NCBI RefSeq assembly: GCF_003385215.1
Contig: NZ_PQHW01000035.1
Coordinates: 1-60,840, forward strand
Reading direction: 5' to 3'
DNA: 60,840 nt
Origin: Amycolatopsis thermalba
Lineage (GTDB): Bacteria > Actinomycetota > Actinomycetes > Mycobacteriales > Pseudonocardiaceae
The translations under genes were made by a program, and so were the position numbers. Position 1 is the first letter of the stretch; each line of letters opens with the position of its first letter. Shown piece by piece: positions 33,845 to 43,370 of this stretch. A model generated the notes under the pieces. That model did no database searches. It was given only the letters and a program-made list of their open reading frames with translations, and was not told where the DNA came from.

Positions 33845-34336
33845 ATGACCGAGGCACGTCAGATGAGTTCCTGGGACGCCGAGATGACCAAGCTCGGTGC
33901 CGAGGGGGCGATCGACATACTCTGCCGGGGGCTCGCCGACGCCGTCGCCGCCGCACCACGCCTGCCGAGCCGGGCGTCCGTGCGGTTCGGCTGCGCGAGC
34001 ATCGAGGTGGAATGGCCGGATGCGCCGGACGAGCGGCTGGACGTCGAGCCACCAGCGGCGGACGCACCGGCCACCGGCACCGGCAACCGCTTCGTGGTGC
34101 GGTCGGAGCTGGTGGGCACGTTCTACCGGGCCCCGGAGCCGGCCGCGAAGGCGTTCGTGGAGGTGGGGGACTTCGTCGAAGCCGGCCAGCAGGTCGGCAT
34201 CGTGGAGGCGATGAAGCTCATGAACCCGGTGTGCGCCGGTGCGGCGGGCAGGGTGGTGGAGATCCTCGCCGGCGACGCCGAGTCCGTCGAGTACGACCAG
34301 CCGCTGATGGTGCTCGAGCCCGGCGAACAGGACTGA
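33845..34336 (+). CDS. accB: Acetyl-CoA carboxylase biotin carboxyl carrier protein
   Basis: 163 residues from the ATG at 33845. The biotinyl domain contains VEAMKLMN with the biotin-accepting Lys124, preceded by the VRSELVGTFYRAPEPAAKAFVEVGD hammerhead and an Ala/Pro-rich linker. It carries CO2 between the biotin carboxylase and carboxyltransferase, whose genes are 19 kb away at 53171-56211. It supplies malonyl-CoA for chain extension. A bidirectional terminator follows. Confidence 0.9.
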   Translation: MTEARQMSSWDAEMTKLGAEGAIDILCRGLADAVAAAPRLPSRASVRFGCASIEVEWPDAPDERLDVEPPAADAPATGTGNRFVVRSELVGTFYRAPEPAAKAFVEVGDFVEAGQQVGIVEAMKLMNPVCAGAAGRVVEILAGDAESVEYDQPLMVLEPGEQD

Positions 34337-34344
34337 ACGACGAC

Positions 34345-34375
34345 GCCGGGGACGCACGTCGGATGCGTCCCCGGC
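34345..34375. terminator. Bidirectional hairpin between accB and KS-alpha
   Basis: A 12-bp perfect stem (34345-34356 with 34364-34375) with a 7-nt loop fills the 52-bp gap between the converging accB and KS-alpha genes. Further pairing extends at the base. Confidence 0.75.
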
Positions 34376-34388
34376 GCCGTCGTGCCCG

Positions 34389-35645
34389 CTAGGCGGGACG
34401 GGCCAGGACCATGGCGCTCTGGAACCCGCCGAAGCCGCTCCCGACGCTGAGCACCACGTCCATCTCGTGCTCGCGCGCGATGACCGGCACGTAGTCCAGA
34501 TCGCATTCCGGATCGGGGTGGTGCAGGTTCGCGGTGGGCGGGACGACCTGCCGGTCCAGCGCCAGCGCGCACGCCGCGACCTCCAGCGAGCCGATCGCGC
34601 CGAGCGAGTGGCCGACCATCGACTTGATGGAGCTGACCGGAACCTCGTAGGCGCGGTGACCGAGGCTCCGCTTGAAGGCCGCGGTCTCGTGGCGGTCGTT
34701 CTGCTTGGTGCCGGAGCCGTGGGCGTTGATGTAGTCCACGTCGGCGGGGGCGAGCCGCGCCTGGTCCAGCGCGACGCGGATCGCCTCGGCCATCTCGCGG
34801 CCGTCCGGCTTCAGCCCGGTCATGTGGAACGCGTTGCTGCGGCTGGCGAACCCCTCGATGCAGGCGTAGATGCGGGCCCCCCGGCGCCGGGCGGCGTCGG
34901 CGTTCTCCAGCACCATGACCGCGGCGCCTTCCCCCAGCACGAAACCGTCCCGTGTCGCGTCGAACGGGCGCGAGGCGTGCTCGGCGTCGTCGTTGTTGGG
35001 TGAGGTGGCCCGGATCGCGTCGAAGCACGCCGAGGTGATGGGGGACAACGGGGCGTCCGTGGCGCCCGCGAGCACCACGTCGGCCGAGCCCTCTTCGATC
35101 AGCGCCGCCCCGTGCCCGACGGCGTCGAGCCCGGACGTGCACCCGGTGGAGATGAGCGTGACCGGGCCCTCCGCACCCACCTCCCAGGCCACCTCGGTGG
35201 CCAGCGTGCTCGGTACCATGTAGCCGTAGAGGTGCGGCACGCCGTAGCTGTGGTCCACCAGCCAGCGACGGCCGTCGTCGGAGAGCACCGTGTACTCCTC
35301 CTCCAGGCCCATCGTGCAGCCGACCGCGCTGCCGATGGACACGCCCGTGCGTTCCGGGTCGAGCGCGGCGAAGTCCAGGCCGCTGTCGAGCACCGCTTCC
35401 CGCGCGGACACCGCGGCGAACTGGGCGGCCCGGTCCATCCGCCTGATCTGCCGCGCCGACAGCCCGGCGGCCTTGGGGTCGAAGTCCGCCTCGGCCGCGA
35501 TCCGGGAGCGGAATCCCGCCGGGTCGAACAGGGTGATCCGGCGGGTTGCCGTGCGGCCGTCGGCGAGCAGCCGCCAGAACGCCTCGCGGCCGACGCCGCC
35601 CGGCGCGACGACGCCGATGCCGGTGATCGCGGTCCCGCCGGTCAC
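34389..35645 (-). CDS. Type II PKS ketosynthase KS-alpha
   Basis: 418 residues with all three catalytic residues: Cys169 in [12 protein letters not shown], His309 in [11 protein letters not shown] and His346 in [10 protein letters not shown]. It elongates the polyketide by decarboxylative condensation on ACP together with the CLF. It starts with GTG overlapping the cupin stop (GTGA), as third gene of a minus-strand unit with TcmI-like cyclase and cupin. Separation from the CLF gene and from ACP (49303) is atypical for type II systems. Confidence 0.95.
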   Translation of the reverse strand: MTGGTAITGIGVVAPGGVGREAFWRLLADGRTATRRITLFDPAGFRSRIAAEADFDPKAAGLSARQIRRMDRAAQFAAVSAREAVLDSGLDFAALDPERTGVSIGSAVGCTMGLEEEYTVLSDDGRRWLVDHSYGVPHLYGYMVPSTLATEVAWEVGAEGPVTLISTGCTSGLDAVGHGAALIEEGSADVVLAGATDAPLSPITSACFDAIRATSPNNDDAEHASRPFDATRDGFVLGEGAAVMVLENADAARRRGARIYACIEGFASRSNAFHMTGLKPDGREMAEAIRVALDQARLAPADVDYINAHGSGTKQNDRHETAAFKRSLGHRAYEVPVSSIKSMVGHSLGAIGSLEVAACALALDRQVVPPTANLHHPDPECDLDYVPVIAREHEMDVVLSVGSGFGGFQSAMVLARPA

Positions 35646-36088
35646 CGGGGACCACCGATCTCCGGGCCCGGCTCGGCCGGCGCCGTGGGCTGCTCGGTGT
35701 CGACGTGCCCGAGGTCGGGGCGCGGAGCCAGTGGGGACAGGTGGAAGACGGCGCGCGCGAGCTCCAGGCCGACGTTCACCAGGCGGTGCCGGACGCCGAT
35801 CGGAACCAGGAGCGAGTCGCCGGGGCCGAGCCGGACCGGCGCGCCGTCCAGGGTCATCTCCAGGTCGCCCGCGACCACGTGCAGGAACTCCTCGGAGTAG
35901 GGGTGGTAGTGCTCGGTGATCACCTCACCGGGCCCGAGGTGGAGCAGGCCGCCGAACCCGGAGGTCGAGCCGACCGTCTTCGGGCTGAGGGTGACCCGGA
36001 TGTCGCCGCCCCGCCGGCGGTTGGGCACCGCCTGCTCGGCGTTGACCTTCAGGGCACCGGCCTCGCAAGAGCGCCGCGGAGCTGTCAC
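35642..36088 (-). CDS. Cupin-domain polyketide cyclase (TcmJ-like)
   Basis: 148 residues from GTG at 36088. Single cupin with the metal-binding motif [13 protein letters not shown] (two His, Glu, and a later His in [10 protein letters not shown]). Cupin proteins of this size (TcmJ, PdmL) take part in later ring closures of pentangular and tetracenomycin polyketides. It overlaps the TcmI-like gene before it and KS-alpha after it by 4 bp each. Confidence 0.85.
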   Translation of the reverse strand: MTAPRRSCEAGALKVNAEQAVPNRRRGGDIRVTLSPKTVGSTSGFGGLLHLGPGEVITEHYHPYSEEFLHVVAGDLEMTLDGAPVRLGPGDSLLVPIGVRHRLVNVGLELARAVFHLSPLAPRPDLGHVDTEQPTAPAEPGPEIGGPR

Positions 36089-36420
36089 CGCACCCTCCCG
36101 TGCTCGGCGGTCCACACGTAGAAGGGGGTGGCCATCGCGTCCTTCGGTTCCTTCCAGCCGGGGTCGTAGGGCGCGACCAGGCTCGCCAGTCTGGTGTTGA
36201 CGTCCTGGTAGAGCGGGTGGCTGCGGGCCCGGTACAGGTTCGGCGAGATGTCCTGCCCGGCCTCGACCAGGTGGAAGTAGAGGTCGTGGAAGCTGAACAG
36301 GGTCCGCCGGGTCACGCCGACCAGGTGCGGCAGCTCGGTCGCGTCGGACTCGGCGAAGGTCTCCGCGATGGGGCGCGTGTCGGGATTCCTCAGTTTGGCG
36401 ACGATCAGTGTCCGGTGCAC
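36085..36420 (-). CDS. TcmI-family polyketide cyclase
   Basis: 111 residues from GTG at 36420. The TcmI signature is clear: a conserved N-terminal RTLIVAK strand, then [19 protein letters not shown] and the later [32 protein letters not shown]. TcmI-type enzymes close the last aromatic rings of tetracenomycin and pentangular products. It is the first gene of the cyclase/KS-alpha unit, 54 bp downstream of a three-box SARP site. Confidence 0.9.
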   Translation of the reverse strand: MHRTLIVAKLRNPDTRPIAETFAESDATELPHLVGVTRRTLFSFHDLYFHLVEAGQDISPNLYRARSHPLYQDVNTRLASLVAPYDPGWKEPKDAMATPFYVWTAEHGRVR

Positions 36421-36431
36421 GGTCGGGCCTC

Positions 36432-37889
36432 CTACGGACGGGACGAAGGACGGCGACCATGCTCGCCGCGCGCGGTGGAGCGCGGCTCGAAACGGGCTCC
36501 ACGCCGGGGACGCGGCAGGGCGGCGGTCAGCAGCAGCGCGAGCACCAGCACGCCGATCGCGACGGCCATGGCGGTCACGGCGGCCGCGGCGAACCCGGCG
36601 CCCGTCCGGCTGAAGAACACCGTGCCCAGCAGGGCGATCCCGGCTGCCGTTCCCAGTTGGACGGTCGTGTTCACCACGCCCGAGGCCGACCCCGCCTGCT
36701 CCGGCCCGACCTGCGACATGGAGATGGCGAACAGGGAGTTGAGCACCCCGCCGACACCCAGCCCCCACACCAGGGTCGGTCCCAGGAGGGCCGTCGGGGA
36801 CAGGCCGCCGCCGAGGCGCACGACGAGCACGGCGATCAGGGCCAGGCCCGCGAGCATCACCACGGTTCCCGCTGCGGTGAAGGTCCCGCCGTATCGCGGC
36901 GCCAGCCGCATGGCGACGACGTTGCCCACCACGATGCCGGCCGCCGCGGGGACGAACGCCAGCGCCGTCGCCAGCGGCGAGTAGGCGAGTCCGAGCTGCA
37001 GATGGAGGGTGAGGACGAAGAACACGCCGACGGCCGTGTTCGTGCAGAAGGTCACCGCCTGCGCGGTCAGCAGGCCACGGCGGCGCAGCAGCCCGGGTGC
37101 GATCAAGGGTTCGCCGCCGCGGCGAGCCGCGGCGCGCTGCTGGGCGGCGAACAGCGCGAGGAGCGGCACCGCGGCGATCACCAGCGCGACGAGCCACCAC
37201 GGCCAGCCCTGCTCGCGGCCCTGGACGAGGGGGTAGAAGATCGCGAACAGCCCGGCGGTGAGCAGGGCGAGCCCGGCCAGGTCGAGACGCCGCCCGGAGG
37301 TGCCGGGGCGATCGGGTACGGCCAGCAGCGCGCCGACGACGGCGAGCACACCGAACGGCACGTTGACCAGGAAGACCGCTCGCCAGCCGGTGTCGAACAG
37401 GTTCGCCTGGGTGAGCAACCCGCCGACCAGCGGGCCGCCGATGCCGCCGACCGGGAACGCGATCGAGTAGTACATCATCGCCTTCGGGCGCTCGTCCTCG
37501 GCGAATTCGGCGTGGATGAACGACAGCACCTGCGGCACCATCAGCCCGGACCCGATCCCCTGCACCACGCGCGCGGCGATCAGGATCCCGGCACCGGGGG
37601 CGAGGCCGGCGCCGGTCGAGGCGAGGATGAACACGGTCATCCCCACCAGGAACAGGCGCTTGCGGCCGTACCGGTCACCCAGCCGGCCGCCGGTGATCAG
37701 CGTGAGCGCGAATCCCAGCGCGTAGCCGGCGGAGATCCACTGCAGCGCGGCCTCGCCCGCGCCCAGCCGCCGCTGGATGGCCGGCAGCGCGACCGTGACG
37801 ATCTGGTTGTCCACCATGTCCACGAGCACGGCCAGCACCGTGACGGCCAGTCCCCACCACCTGAGCGGATGTCTCTCCACGAGACTCAT
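36432..37889 (-). CDS. DHA2-type MFS drug exporter
   Basis: 485 residues with 14 predicted membrane helices (EmrB/QacA type). Motif A appears as [17 protein letters not shown] and motif C as [18 protein letters not shown] segments. It should export the product or provide self-resistance using the proton gradient. It is divergent from a TetR gene, which probably controls it. The last codons contain a SARP box serving the downstream cyclase unit. Confidence 0.9.
   Translation of the reverse strand: MSLVERHPLRWWGLAVTVLAVLVDMVDNQIVTVALPAIQRRLGAGEAALQWISAGYALGFALTLITGGRLGDRYGRKRLFLVGMTVFILASTGAGLAPGAGILIAARVVQGIGSGLMVPQVLSFIHAEFAEDERPKAMMYYSIAFPVGGIGGPLVGGLLTQANLFDTGWRAVFLVNVPFGVLAVVGALLAVPDRPGTSGRRLDLAGLALLTAGLFAIFYPLVQGREQGWPWWLVALVIAAVPLLALFAAQQRAAARRGGEPLIAPGLLRRRGLLTAQAVTFCTNTAVGVFFVLTLHLQLGLAYSPLATALAFVPAAAGIVVGNVVAMRLAPRYGGTFTAAGTVVMLAGLALIAVLVVRLGGGLSPTALLGPTLVWGLGVGGVLNSLFAISMSQVGPEQAGSASGVVNTTVQLGTAAGIALLGTVFFSRTGAGFAAAAVTAMAVAIGVLVLALLLTAALPRPRRGARFEPRSTARGEHGRRPSSRP
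36476..36502 (-). promoter_or_regulatory. SARP operator upstream of TcmI/cupin/KS-alpha
   Basis: Read on the minus strand, boxes TGGAG, TCGAG and TCCAC occur at exactly 11-bp steps (box 2 lies at 36486-36490), and GAGCAT at 36459-36464 follows about 10 bp after box 3. GTTTCGAGC is shared with the sites at 44448-44474 and 40574-40600. The site lies inside the coding end of the MFS gene and gives the KS-alpha unit its own promoter. Confidence 0.65.
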
Positions 37890-37967
37890 CGTCAGCGCGG
37901 CCGCTGCGCCGTGTCAACCAGTTGCTTGATTCACTTAGACGTCCGGTTGAATGTGCTGCCGGGAGGT

Positions 37968-38618
37968 ATGATCGCGGGCGTGTCTGCGCCGAAGCCGAAG
38001 CCCCGCCGATCACCGAGCCCCCAGGAGCGGCAGCGCGATCCGGCACGCACCCGCAAGCTGATCCTGGACGCGGCGGCGGCCGAGTTCGCCGCGAACGGGT
38101 ACGCCGGCGCCCGGATCGGCGCGATCGCGGCCCGGGCCGGGGTGAACCAGCAGCTGATCTCGTACTACTTCGACGGCAAGGAAGGGCTCTACCGGGCCAT
38201 GTCGGAGCGGTGGCAGCAGCGGGAGGCCGAGCTGGTGCCGTCCGGCACCCCGCTGCCCGAGCAGCTGCGCCGGTACGTGCTGGAGGCGCTGAGCAACCCG
38301 GACGAGGTGCGGTTGCTGGCGTGGAGCGGCCTGGAGTACGACGGCCCCGACAGCGACCCCGACCACGCCCCGCGCTCGGCCAGGATGCAGCACAGCGTCG
38401 ACGAGATCGCCGCGTTGCAGGAGAACGGCGCCTTGCCCGCCGAGGTCGACCCGGCCTGCCTCACGATCATGCTGATGGCCGCGGCGATGGCTACCACGAC
38501 GCTGCCGCACGTCGTCGAGGGGCTGTGCGGGGTCGACCCCCGGTCGCCGGAGTTCGTCCACCACTACGCCGACCAGCTCGCACTGGTGTCCCGGCTGATC
38601 GGGCTGGACCCGGCGTAG
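37968..38618 (+). CDS. TetR family regulator, divergent from the MFS exporter
   Basis: 216 residues from ATG at 37968; GGGAGG is only 1 base before it, so GTG at 37980 is equally possible. A basic N-terminal tail is followed by the TetR helix-turn-helix (IGAIAARAGVNQQLISYYFDGKEGLYRAM, about residues 45-75) and a ligand-binding helical domain. Divergence from the exporter suggests that it represses the pump until the product accumulates. No clean operator palindrome is seen in the 78-bp gap. Confidence 0.85.
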   Translation: MIAGVSAPKPKPRRSPSPQERQRDPARTRKLILDAAAAEFAANGYAGARIGAIAARAGVNQQLISYYFDGKEGLYRAMSERWQQREAELVPSGTPLPEQLRRYVLEALSNPDEVRLLAWSGLEYDGPDSDPDHAPRSARMQHSVDEIAALQENGALPAEVDPACLTIMLMAAAMATTTLPHVVEGLCGVDPRSPEFVHHYADQLALVSRLIGLDPA

Positions 38619-38638
38619 GCGCACCCCGCTCCCGCGCG

Positions 38639-38665
38639 TCGAGGAGCTGTCGAGTCCCCGTCGAG
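38639..38665 (+). promoter_or_regulatory. Three-box SARP operator upstream of the amidotransferase
   Basis: TCGAG occurs three times at exactly 11-bp spacing (38639, 38650 and 38661), and GACGAT at 38676-38681 follows after 10 bp as a -10-like element. The start codon is 54 bp after the last box. This is the cleanest copy of the motif in the window. Confidence 0.8.
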
Positions 38666-38718
38666 GCCCGCTGCCGACGATGCGGTGGACCGACTTTCCG
38701 CGACACGCTGGAGGCCGT

Positions 38719-40578
38719 ATGTGCGGCATCACCGGTTGGGTGGACTTCGCCCGGGACCTGACCAGCGCACGCCCCACGGTCGAGTCGATGACGCGGGCGT
38801 TGCGCAACCGGGGCCCGGACGCCGAGGGGTTCTGGCTCGACCGCCACGTCGCACTCGGCCACACCCGGCTCGCCGTGATCGACCTCGCCGGCGGCGCGCA
38901 GCCGATGGTGGCGGAGGAGGGCGGCCGCACCTCCGCGGTGCTCACCTACGGCGGCGAGGTCTACAACTTCAGGGCACTGCGCGACGAACTGCGCCGCGCC
39001 GGGCACGAGTTCCGCACCGACAGCGACACCGAGGTCGTGTTGCGCGCGTACCGGGAATGGGGCGCGGACTGCGTGCGGCGCCTGGAGGGCATGTTCGCCA
39101 TCGCCGTCTGGGATCCGCGGCGCGAGGAGCTGTTCCTGGCCCGCGACCGCCTCGGGATCAAGCCGTTGTTCTACGCGCCCCTGCCCTCGGGCGTGCTGTT
39201 CGGATCCGAACCCAAGGCGCTGCTGGCCAACCCGCTGATCCGGCCGGTGGTCGATCGCGAGGGGCTGCGTGAGCTGCTGTCCACCGCCAAGACCCCGGGC
39301 CGGTCGGTCTTCCGCGACCTGCGCGAGCTGAAACCGGGCCACAGCCTGGTCGTGAGCCGTCGCGGTCTTCGCGAGCAGCGGTACTGGGAGCTGCGGGCCG
39401 AGCCGCACACCGACGACCTGGGGACCACGATCGACACGGTGCGGACGCTGCTCGACGACATCGTCCTCCGCGAACTGGTGTCCGATGTGCCCCTGTGCAC
39501 CGCCCTGTCCGGCGGGCTCGATTCCAGCGCGCTCACCGCGGTCGCCGCCGCCATCCTGGACGAGCAGGGCGGCCGCCGGGTGCGCACGGTCACCACGAGT
39601 TTCGAGGGCTACCACGACAACTTCCGCGCGGACGACACCCGCAGCGCACCGGACGCACCGTACGCGGCCGAGGTCGTGCGGCGCGTCGGATCCGACCACG
39701 TGGACATCCTCCTGAACACCGCCGACCTCACCGACCCGGCGACGCGGCTGGCCGCCGTGCGCGCGCAGGACATGGCCACCAGCTACGGGGACATGGACGT
39801 GTCCTTGCACCGCACCTTCCGGCGCATCCGGCAGCACAACACGGTGGCGCTCATCGGTGAGGGCGCGGACGAGACGTTCGGTGGCTACATCTGGCTGCAC
39901 CTGGACGAGTACGCGCAGGCGCCGACGTTCCCGTGGGTGGCGATGGAGCAGCTGCACGAGGCGTGCCGTCCCGCCGGGATGGGACGCGGCCTGCTGGACG
40001 CCGGCCTGCTCGACAAGGTCGACATGGCCGGCCACTACGCCGACAGCTACCAGCAGGCCTGCGCGGAGGCGCCGCACCCGGACGGGGAGAGCGCGCTCGA
40101 CCACCGGATGCGCGAGCTGTGCTACCTGCAGGTGACGCGGTGGCTGCCGATGCTGCTCGACCGGGACGACCGGCTCAGCATGGACTCGGGGCTCGAGGTG
40201 CGGGTGCCGTTCTGCGACCACCGCCTGGTCCAGTACCTCTACAACGTCCCGTGGGCGATGAAGACCTTCGACGGCCGCGAGAAGAGCCTGCTGCGGGCCG
40301 CGCTGGCCGGGCGTCTGCCCGAGCGGGTCCTGCAGCGGGCGAAGAGCCCGTGGCCGGTCACCCAGGACCCCGCCTACACCCGGGCCCTGCAACGCGAGCT
40401 GTCCGGGCTGCTCGCCGCCGACTCGCCCGTGCTGTCCCTGGTCGACGCCGGCGCTGCCCGGCGCGCGATCACCGACACCTCCGAGATCGCCTTCGGCTGG
40501 CACAGCCGGATGAACATCGAGCTCGTGCTCCAGCTCGACCTCTGGCTCCGCGACTACGACGTCGATCTGGCGCTCTAG
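38719..40578 (+). CDS. Asparagine-synthase-like amidotransferase
   Basis: 619 residues. The mature N-terminal Cys2 nucleophile (MCGITGW) and RNRGPDAEG form the glutaminase domain, and the PP-loop SGGLDSS (Ser264) begins the synthetase domain, so both half-reactions look intact. Relatives in polyketide clusters include OxyD (malonamate starter), PdmN (amino acid attachment) and the enzymes of lysolipin/xantholipin-type pathways that introduce ring nitrogen. It therefore predicts an amide or lactam nitrogen in the product. It has its own SARP promoter. Confidence 0.85.
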   Translation: MCGITGWVDFARDLTSARPTVESMTRALRNRGPDAEGFWLDRHVALGHTRLAVIDLAGGAQPMVAEEGGRTSAVLTYGGEVYNFRALRDELRRAGHEFRTDSDTEVVLRAYREWGADCVRRLEGMFAIAVWDPRREELFLARDRLGIKPLFYAPLPSGVLFGSEPKALLANPLIRPVVDREGLRELLSTAKTPGRSVFRDLRELKPGHSLVVSRRGLREQRYWELRAEPHTDDLGTTIDTVRTLLDDIVLRELVSDVPLCTALSGGLDSSALTAVAAAILDEQGGRRVRTVTTSFEGYHDNFRADDTRSAPDAPYAAEVVRRVGSDHVDILLNTADLTDPATRLAAVRAQDMATSYGDMDVSLHRTFRRIRQHNTVALIGEGADETFGGYIWLHLDEYAQAPTFPWVAMEQLHEACRPAGMGRGLLDAGLLDKVDMAGHYADSYQQACAEAPHPDGESALDHRMRELCYLQVTRWLPMLLDRDDRLSMDSGLEVRVPFCDHRLVQYLYNVPWAMKTFDGREKSLLRAALAGRLPERVLQRAKSPWPVTQDPAYTRALQRELSGLLAADSPVLSLVDAGAARRAITDTSEIAFGWHSRMNIELVLQLDLWLRDYDVDLAL

Positions 40579-40600
40579 GCCGTTTCGAGCCCACCCAGCC
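40574..40600 (+). promoter_or_regulatory. SARP-type operator upstream of the P450
   Basis: TCTAG (40574) and TCGAG (40585) are 11 bp apart. A degenerate third box CAGCC follows at 40596. GTTTCGAGC is identical to the core at two other cluster promoters. TCGAG ends 54 bp before the P450 start, and the first box overlaps the stop of the amidotransferase. Confidence 0.5.
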
Positions 40601-40642
40601 AACCTGGCACACACCAGGAGCACCGGCGAGAGCGAGGGGACT

Positions 40643-41884
40643 GTGTTGCCGACGCACGAGGCACTGCCGAGATTCCCGTTCCCCGGCGAGCACCCGCTAC
40701 GGCCGCCGGAGGAGTACGCCGCCCTGCGAGCCGAGCGCCCGGTCGCCAGGGTCGGGCTCGCCAACGGGCACGCGGTCTGGCTGGTGACCACCCACGCCGA
40801 GGTCCGGCAGGTGCTCGCCGACCCGAGGTTCAGCCGCGAGGCCATCACCCGGCCGGACGCGCCGCGCCTGCTGCCGATCGCGGCCGGCTCCAAGTCGATC
40901 TTCGTGATGGATCCGCCCGCGCACACCCGATTGCGCAAGCTGGTCGGGCGGGCGTTCACCACCCGGCGCATCGAGAACCTGCGGCCGCGCGTGGAGAAGC
41001 TCGCCGCGTCCATGGTGGACGCGATGGCCGAGCAGGGGCCGCCCGCCGACCTGATCGCGCACCTGGCGCAGCCGCTGCCGATCACGCTGATCTGCGAGAT
41101 GCTCGGCGTGCCCGCCGCCGACCAGTCACTGTTCCGCGCGTGGACCGACGTGATGCTGAGCGTGAGCGCGCACTCCTCGGCGGAGGTCGGCGCGGCGGCC
41201 GGCAAGCTCAAGGGCTACCTCGGCGATCTGATCGCCGCCAAGCAGCGCGACCCCTCCGACGACCTGCTCACCGCCCTCGTCACCGCGCGGGACGAGGGCG
41301 ATTCGCTCGACACCGAGGAGCTGCTGGCCTTCGCCGAGACCCTGCTGATGGCCGGTTACCACGCCACCACGTCGGAGATCGTGCACGCGGTGCTCACCCT
41401 GACCGCCCGGCCGGCGGCCCTCCGGCGCTTGGTGGAGCACCCGGACGAGCTACCGGTCGCGGTCGAGGAGTTGCTGCGTTACTCGCAGGCCGGGGGCGGT
41501 GTCGGACCGATCCGCATCGCGTTGGAGGACGTGGAGATCGGCGGGGTGCTGGTCCGCGCCGGCGAGGCAGTCCTGCCCAGCATCAACTCGGCCAACCGCG
41601 ACGAGAACGTGTTCGACGCCCCCGGGAACCTCGACCTCGGCCGGACCCCGAACCCGCACCTGGCGTTCGGGCACGGAATACACCACTGCCTCGGTGCCCA
41701 GCTGGGCCGCATGGAACTCGCCGTTGCGCTGGGCGCGCTGTTCGACCGCTTCGGCGCGGTCACCCTCGCGGTGCCCGAGGCCGAGCTGGAATGGAAGACC
41801 GACCGCGCGTTCAGCCGGCCGGAAACGCTGCCGTTGCGGTGGGGAGACCGCGCCGGCCGGGAACACCGCCAGGAAGGAACCTGA
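40643..41884 (+). CDS. Cytochrome P450
   Basis: 413 residues. Heme-binding loop FGHGIHHCLGAQLGR with Cys349, the K-helix E-x-x-R pattern in VEELLRYSQ and the aromatic/Arg region are present. The I-helix reads LLMAGYHATTSEI: the threonine is kept but the acidic residue of the usual acid-alcohol pair is missing, which may mark a non-standard reaction such as ring coupling or methylenedioxy formation. Needs ferredoxin partners, which are not in the window. It starts a P450/O-methyltransferase/SchA unit. Confidence 0.92.
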   Translation: MLPTHEALPRFPFPGEHPLRPPEEYAALRAERPVARVGLANGHAVWLVTTHAEVRQVLADPRFSREAITRPDAPRLLPIAAGSKSIFVMDPPAHTRLRKLVGRAFTTRRIENLRPRVEKLAASMVDAMAEQGPPADLIAHLAQPLPITLICEMLGVPAADQSLFRAWTDVMLSVSAHSSAEVGAAAGKLKGYLGDLIAAKQRDPSDDLLTALVTARDEGDSLDTEELLAFAETLLMAGYHATTSEIVHAVLTLTARPAALRRLVEHPDELPVAVEELLRYSQAGGGVGPIRIALEDVEIGGVLVRAGEAVLPSINSANRDENVFDAPGNLDLGRTPNPHLAFGHGIHHCLGAQLGRMELAVALGALFDRFGAVTLAVPEAELEWKTDRAFSRPETLPLRWGDRAGREHRQEGT

Positions 41885-41889
41885 CCGCA

Positions 41890-42915
41890 ATGAGCACACC
41901 GACCACCGCCACACCGAGCGCCCGGCCGTTGATCGAGCTGGGCACTTCGTTCTGGGCTGCGAAGACACTGCTGACCGCTGTCGAGATCGGACTGTTCACC
42001 GAGCTCGGCTCCGGATCCGCGACGCTGGGGGACCTCCAGGCCGGACTCGGCCTGCACCCCCGCTCGGCGCGGGACTTCCTCGACGCGCTGGTGGCCCTCG
42101 ACCTGCTGGAGCGGCACGACGGCCGGTACCGCAACACCGACGCCACCGGCTACTTCCTCGACGAGAACCGGGACACCTACCTCGGCGGCTGGATGCGCCA
42201 GGCCAGCAAGCACCTGTTCCGGGCGTGGGGCGGGCTGACCGAGAGCCTGCGCACCGGCAAGCCCTACATCGGCTGGGACAGCCAGGACTTCTTCGAGCGG
42301 CTGTACGAGGACCTGGACGAGCGGCGCAGCTTCATCGCCGCCATGGACGCCTGGACCACGCACATCGCCACCGAGCTCGCGGCCGGACTCGACTGGCGCG
42401 GGTACCGCGACTTCACCGACGTCGGCGGCGCGCGGGGGAACCTGTCGGCGCGACTGGCCAAGGCACACCCGCACCTGATCGGCACCGTCTTCGACCGCCC
42501 GGAGATCGCGCCGCTGTTCGCCGAGCACATGGCCGGCCACGGGACCGCGGACCGGGTTCGGTTCGTCACCGGCGATTTCTTCGCCGACCCGCTGCCGGAG
42601 GCCGATGTGCTGCTGTTCGGCCACATCCTGCACGACTGGAACGCCGACGAGCGCCGCGAGCTGGTCGCGCGCGCCTACGACGCGGTCCGGCCCGGTGGCA
42701 TCGTGGTGATCTACGACCGGATGATCGACGACGACCGCCGGGTCAACAGGACCGGACTGCTCGGCTGCCTGAACCTGCTGGTGGTCACGCCGGGCGGGTC
42801 GGAGTACACGGTGGCCGACTGCCGCTCCTACGCGCGCGACGCGGGGTTCGCACCCGTCGCCGAACTGTCCCTGTTCGACGGCCTGGAGACCGCGGTCGTC
42901 GCCCGCAAGGCCTGA
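41890..42915 (+). CDS. SAM-dependent O-methyltransferase (DnrK/TcmO type)
   Basis: 341 residues. An N-terminal winged-helix dimerisation domain (to about residue 105) is followed by the Rossmann methyltransferase domain with SAM motif DVGGARGNLSA and the catalytic region GHILHDW. Family members methylate phenolic hydroxyls of aromatic polyketides. The gene is 5 bp after the P450 and 19 bp before the SchA/CurD gene. A second enzyme of the same family lies at 43371. Confidence 0.9.
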   Translation: MSTPTTATPSARPLIELGTSFWAAKTLLTAVEIGLFTELGSGSATLGDLQAGLGLHPRSARDFLDALVALDLLERHDGRYRNTDATGYFLDENRDTYLGGWMRQASKHLFRAWGGLTESLRTGKPYIGWDSQDFFERLYEDLDERRSFIAAMDAWTTHIATELAAGLDWRGYRDFTDVGGARGNLSARLAKAHPHLIGTVFDRPEIAPLFAEHMAGHGTADRVRFVTGDFFADPLPEADVLLFGHILHDWNADERRELVARAYDAVRPGGIVVIYDRMIDDDRRVNRTGLLGCLNLLVVTPGGSEYTVADCRSYARDAGFAPVAELSLFDGLETAVVARKA

Positions 42916-42934
42916 CGCACCAGGGAGGAGCCGC

Positions 42935-43315
42935 ATGCCGTTCGCAGCCATCACCTACGACATCAAGGGCGGGTGCGAGGACGAGGTCGCCGCCGTCTTC
43001 GAGGACTTCCGGCGGCCCCAGGGGAACGTGGTCCCCGGCGACGGAGGTGAGCAGGCCGGGCGGATCCTCGCCACCGCCGTGTTCATCCGGGACGACCTGC
43101 TGGTCCGGTTCATCGAGTACGAGGGCGACTTGGACGCCGTCATCCGCTTCATGGCGGCCCAACCGGGCGTTCGCGAGGTGGAACGCAAGCTCGTCCCGTA
43201 CCTGAACGAACCCCGTGACACCGCAACGGTCGAGGGATTCCTCCGCACGTTCCAGAAGAGCCGGCTGCGCTGCGTCACGCAGCTCGCGGTGCCCCGCGCG
43301 GCGGGCTCCACGTAG
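42935..43315 (+). CDS. SchA/CurD-domain protein 1
   Basis: 126 residues, one SchA/CurD-like domain, best known from spore-pigment (whiE, sch, cur) polyketide clusters where its biochemical role is poorly defined. The protein opens with MPFAAITYDIK and has the core ATAVFIRDDLLVRFIEYEG. About half of its residues match the second copy at 47512 by eye, without gaps. A ferredoxin-like fold similar to ABM and TcmI proteins is likely, so ring closure or oxidation are candidate roles. Confidence 0.75.
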   Translation: MPFAAITYDIKGGCEDEVAAVFEDFRRPQGNVVPGDGGEQAGRILATAVFIRDDLLVRFIEYEGDLDAVIRFMAAQPGVREVERKLVPYLNEPRDTATVEGFLRTFQKSRLRCVTQLAVPRAAGST

Positions 43316-43328
43316 ATCGCCGCGTGCC

Positions 43329-43361
43329 GACGGGCCGGGTGCCTGCCGCACCCGGCCCGTC
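43329..43361. terminator. Bidirectional hairpin between SchA/CurD 1 and OMT 2
   Basis: A 14-bp perfect stem (43329-43342 with 43348-43361) and a 5-nt loop lie in the gap between converging genes ending at 43315 and 43371. Confidence 0.8.
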
Positions 43362-43370
43362 CGCCGTCCG

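Noticed and set aside
37890..37967. TetR operator between the exporter and its TetR regulator
   Set aside because: GACGTC is palindromic but the flanks do not extend the symmetry, so I could not define an operator.
36408..38618. 736-codon plus-strand frame joined to the TetR gene
   Set aside because: Its first two thirds are antisense to the MFS exporter. Only the last 216 codons encode TetR-family sequence, with a start at 37968 or 37980.
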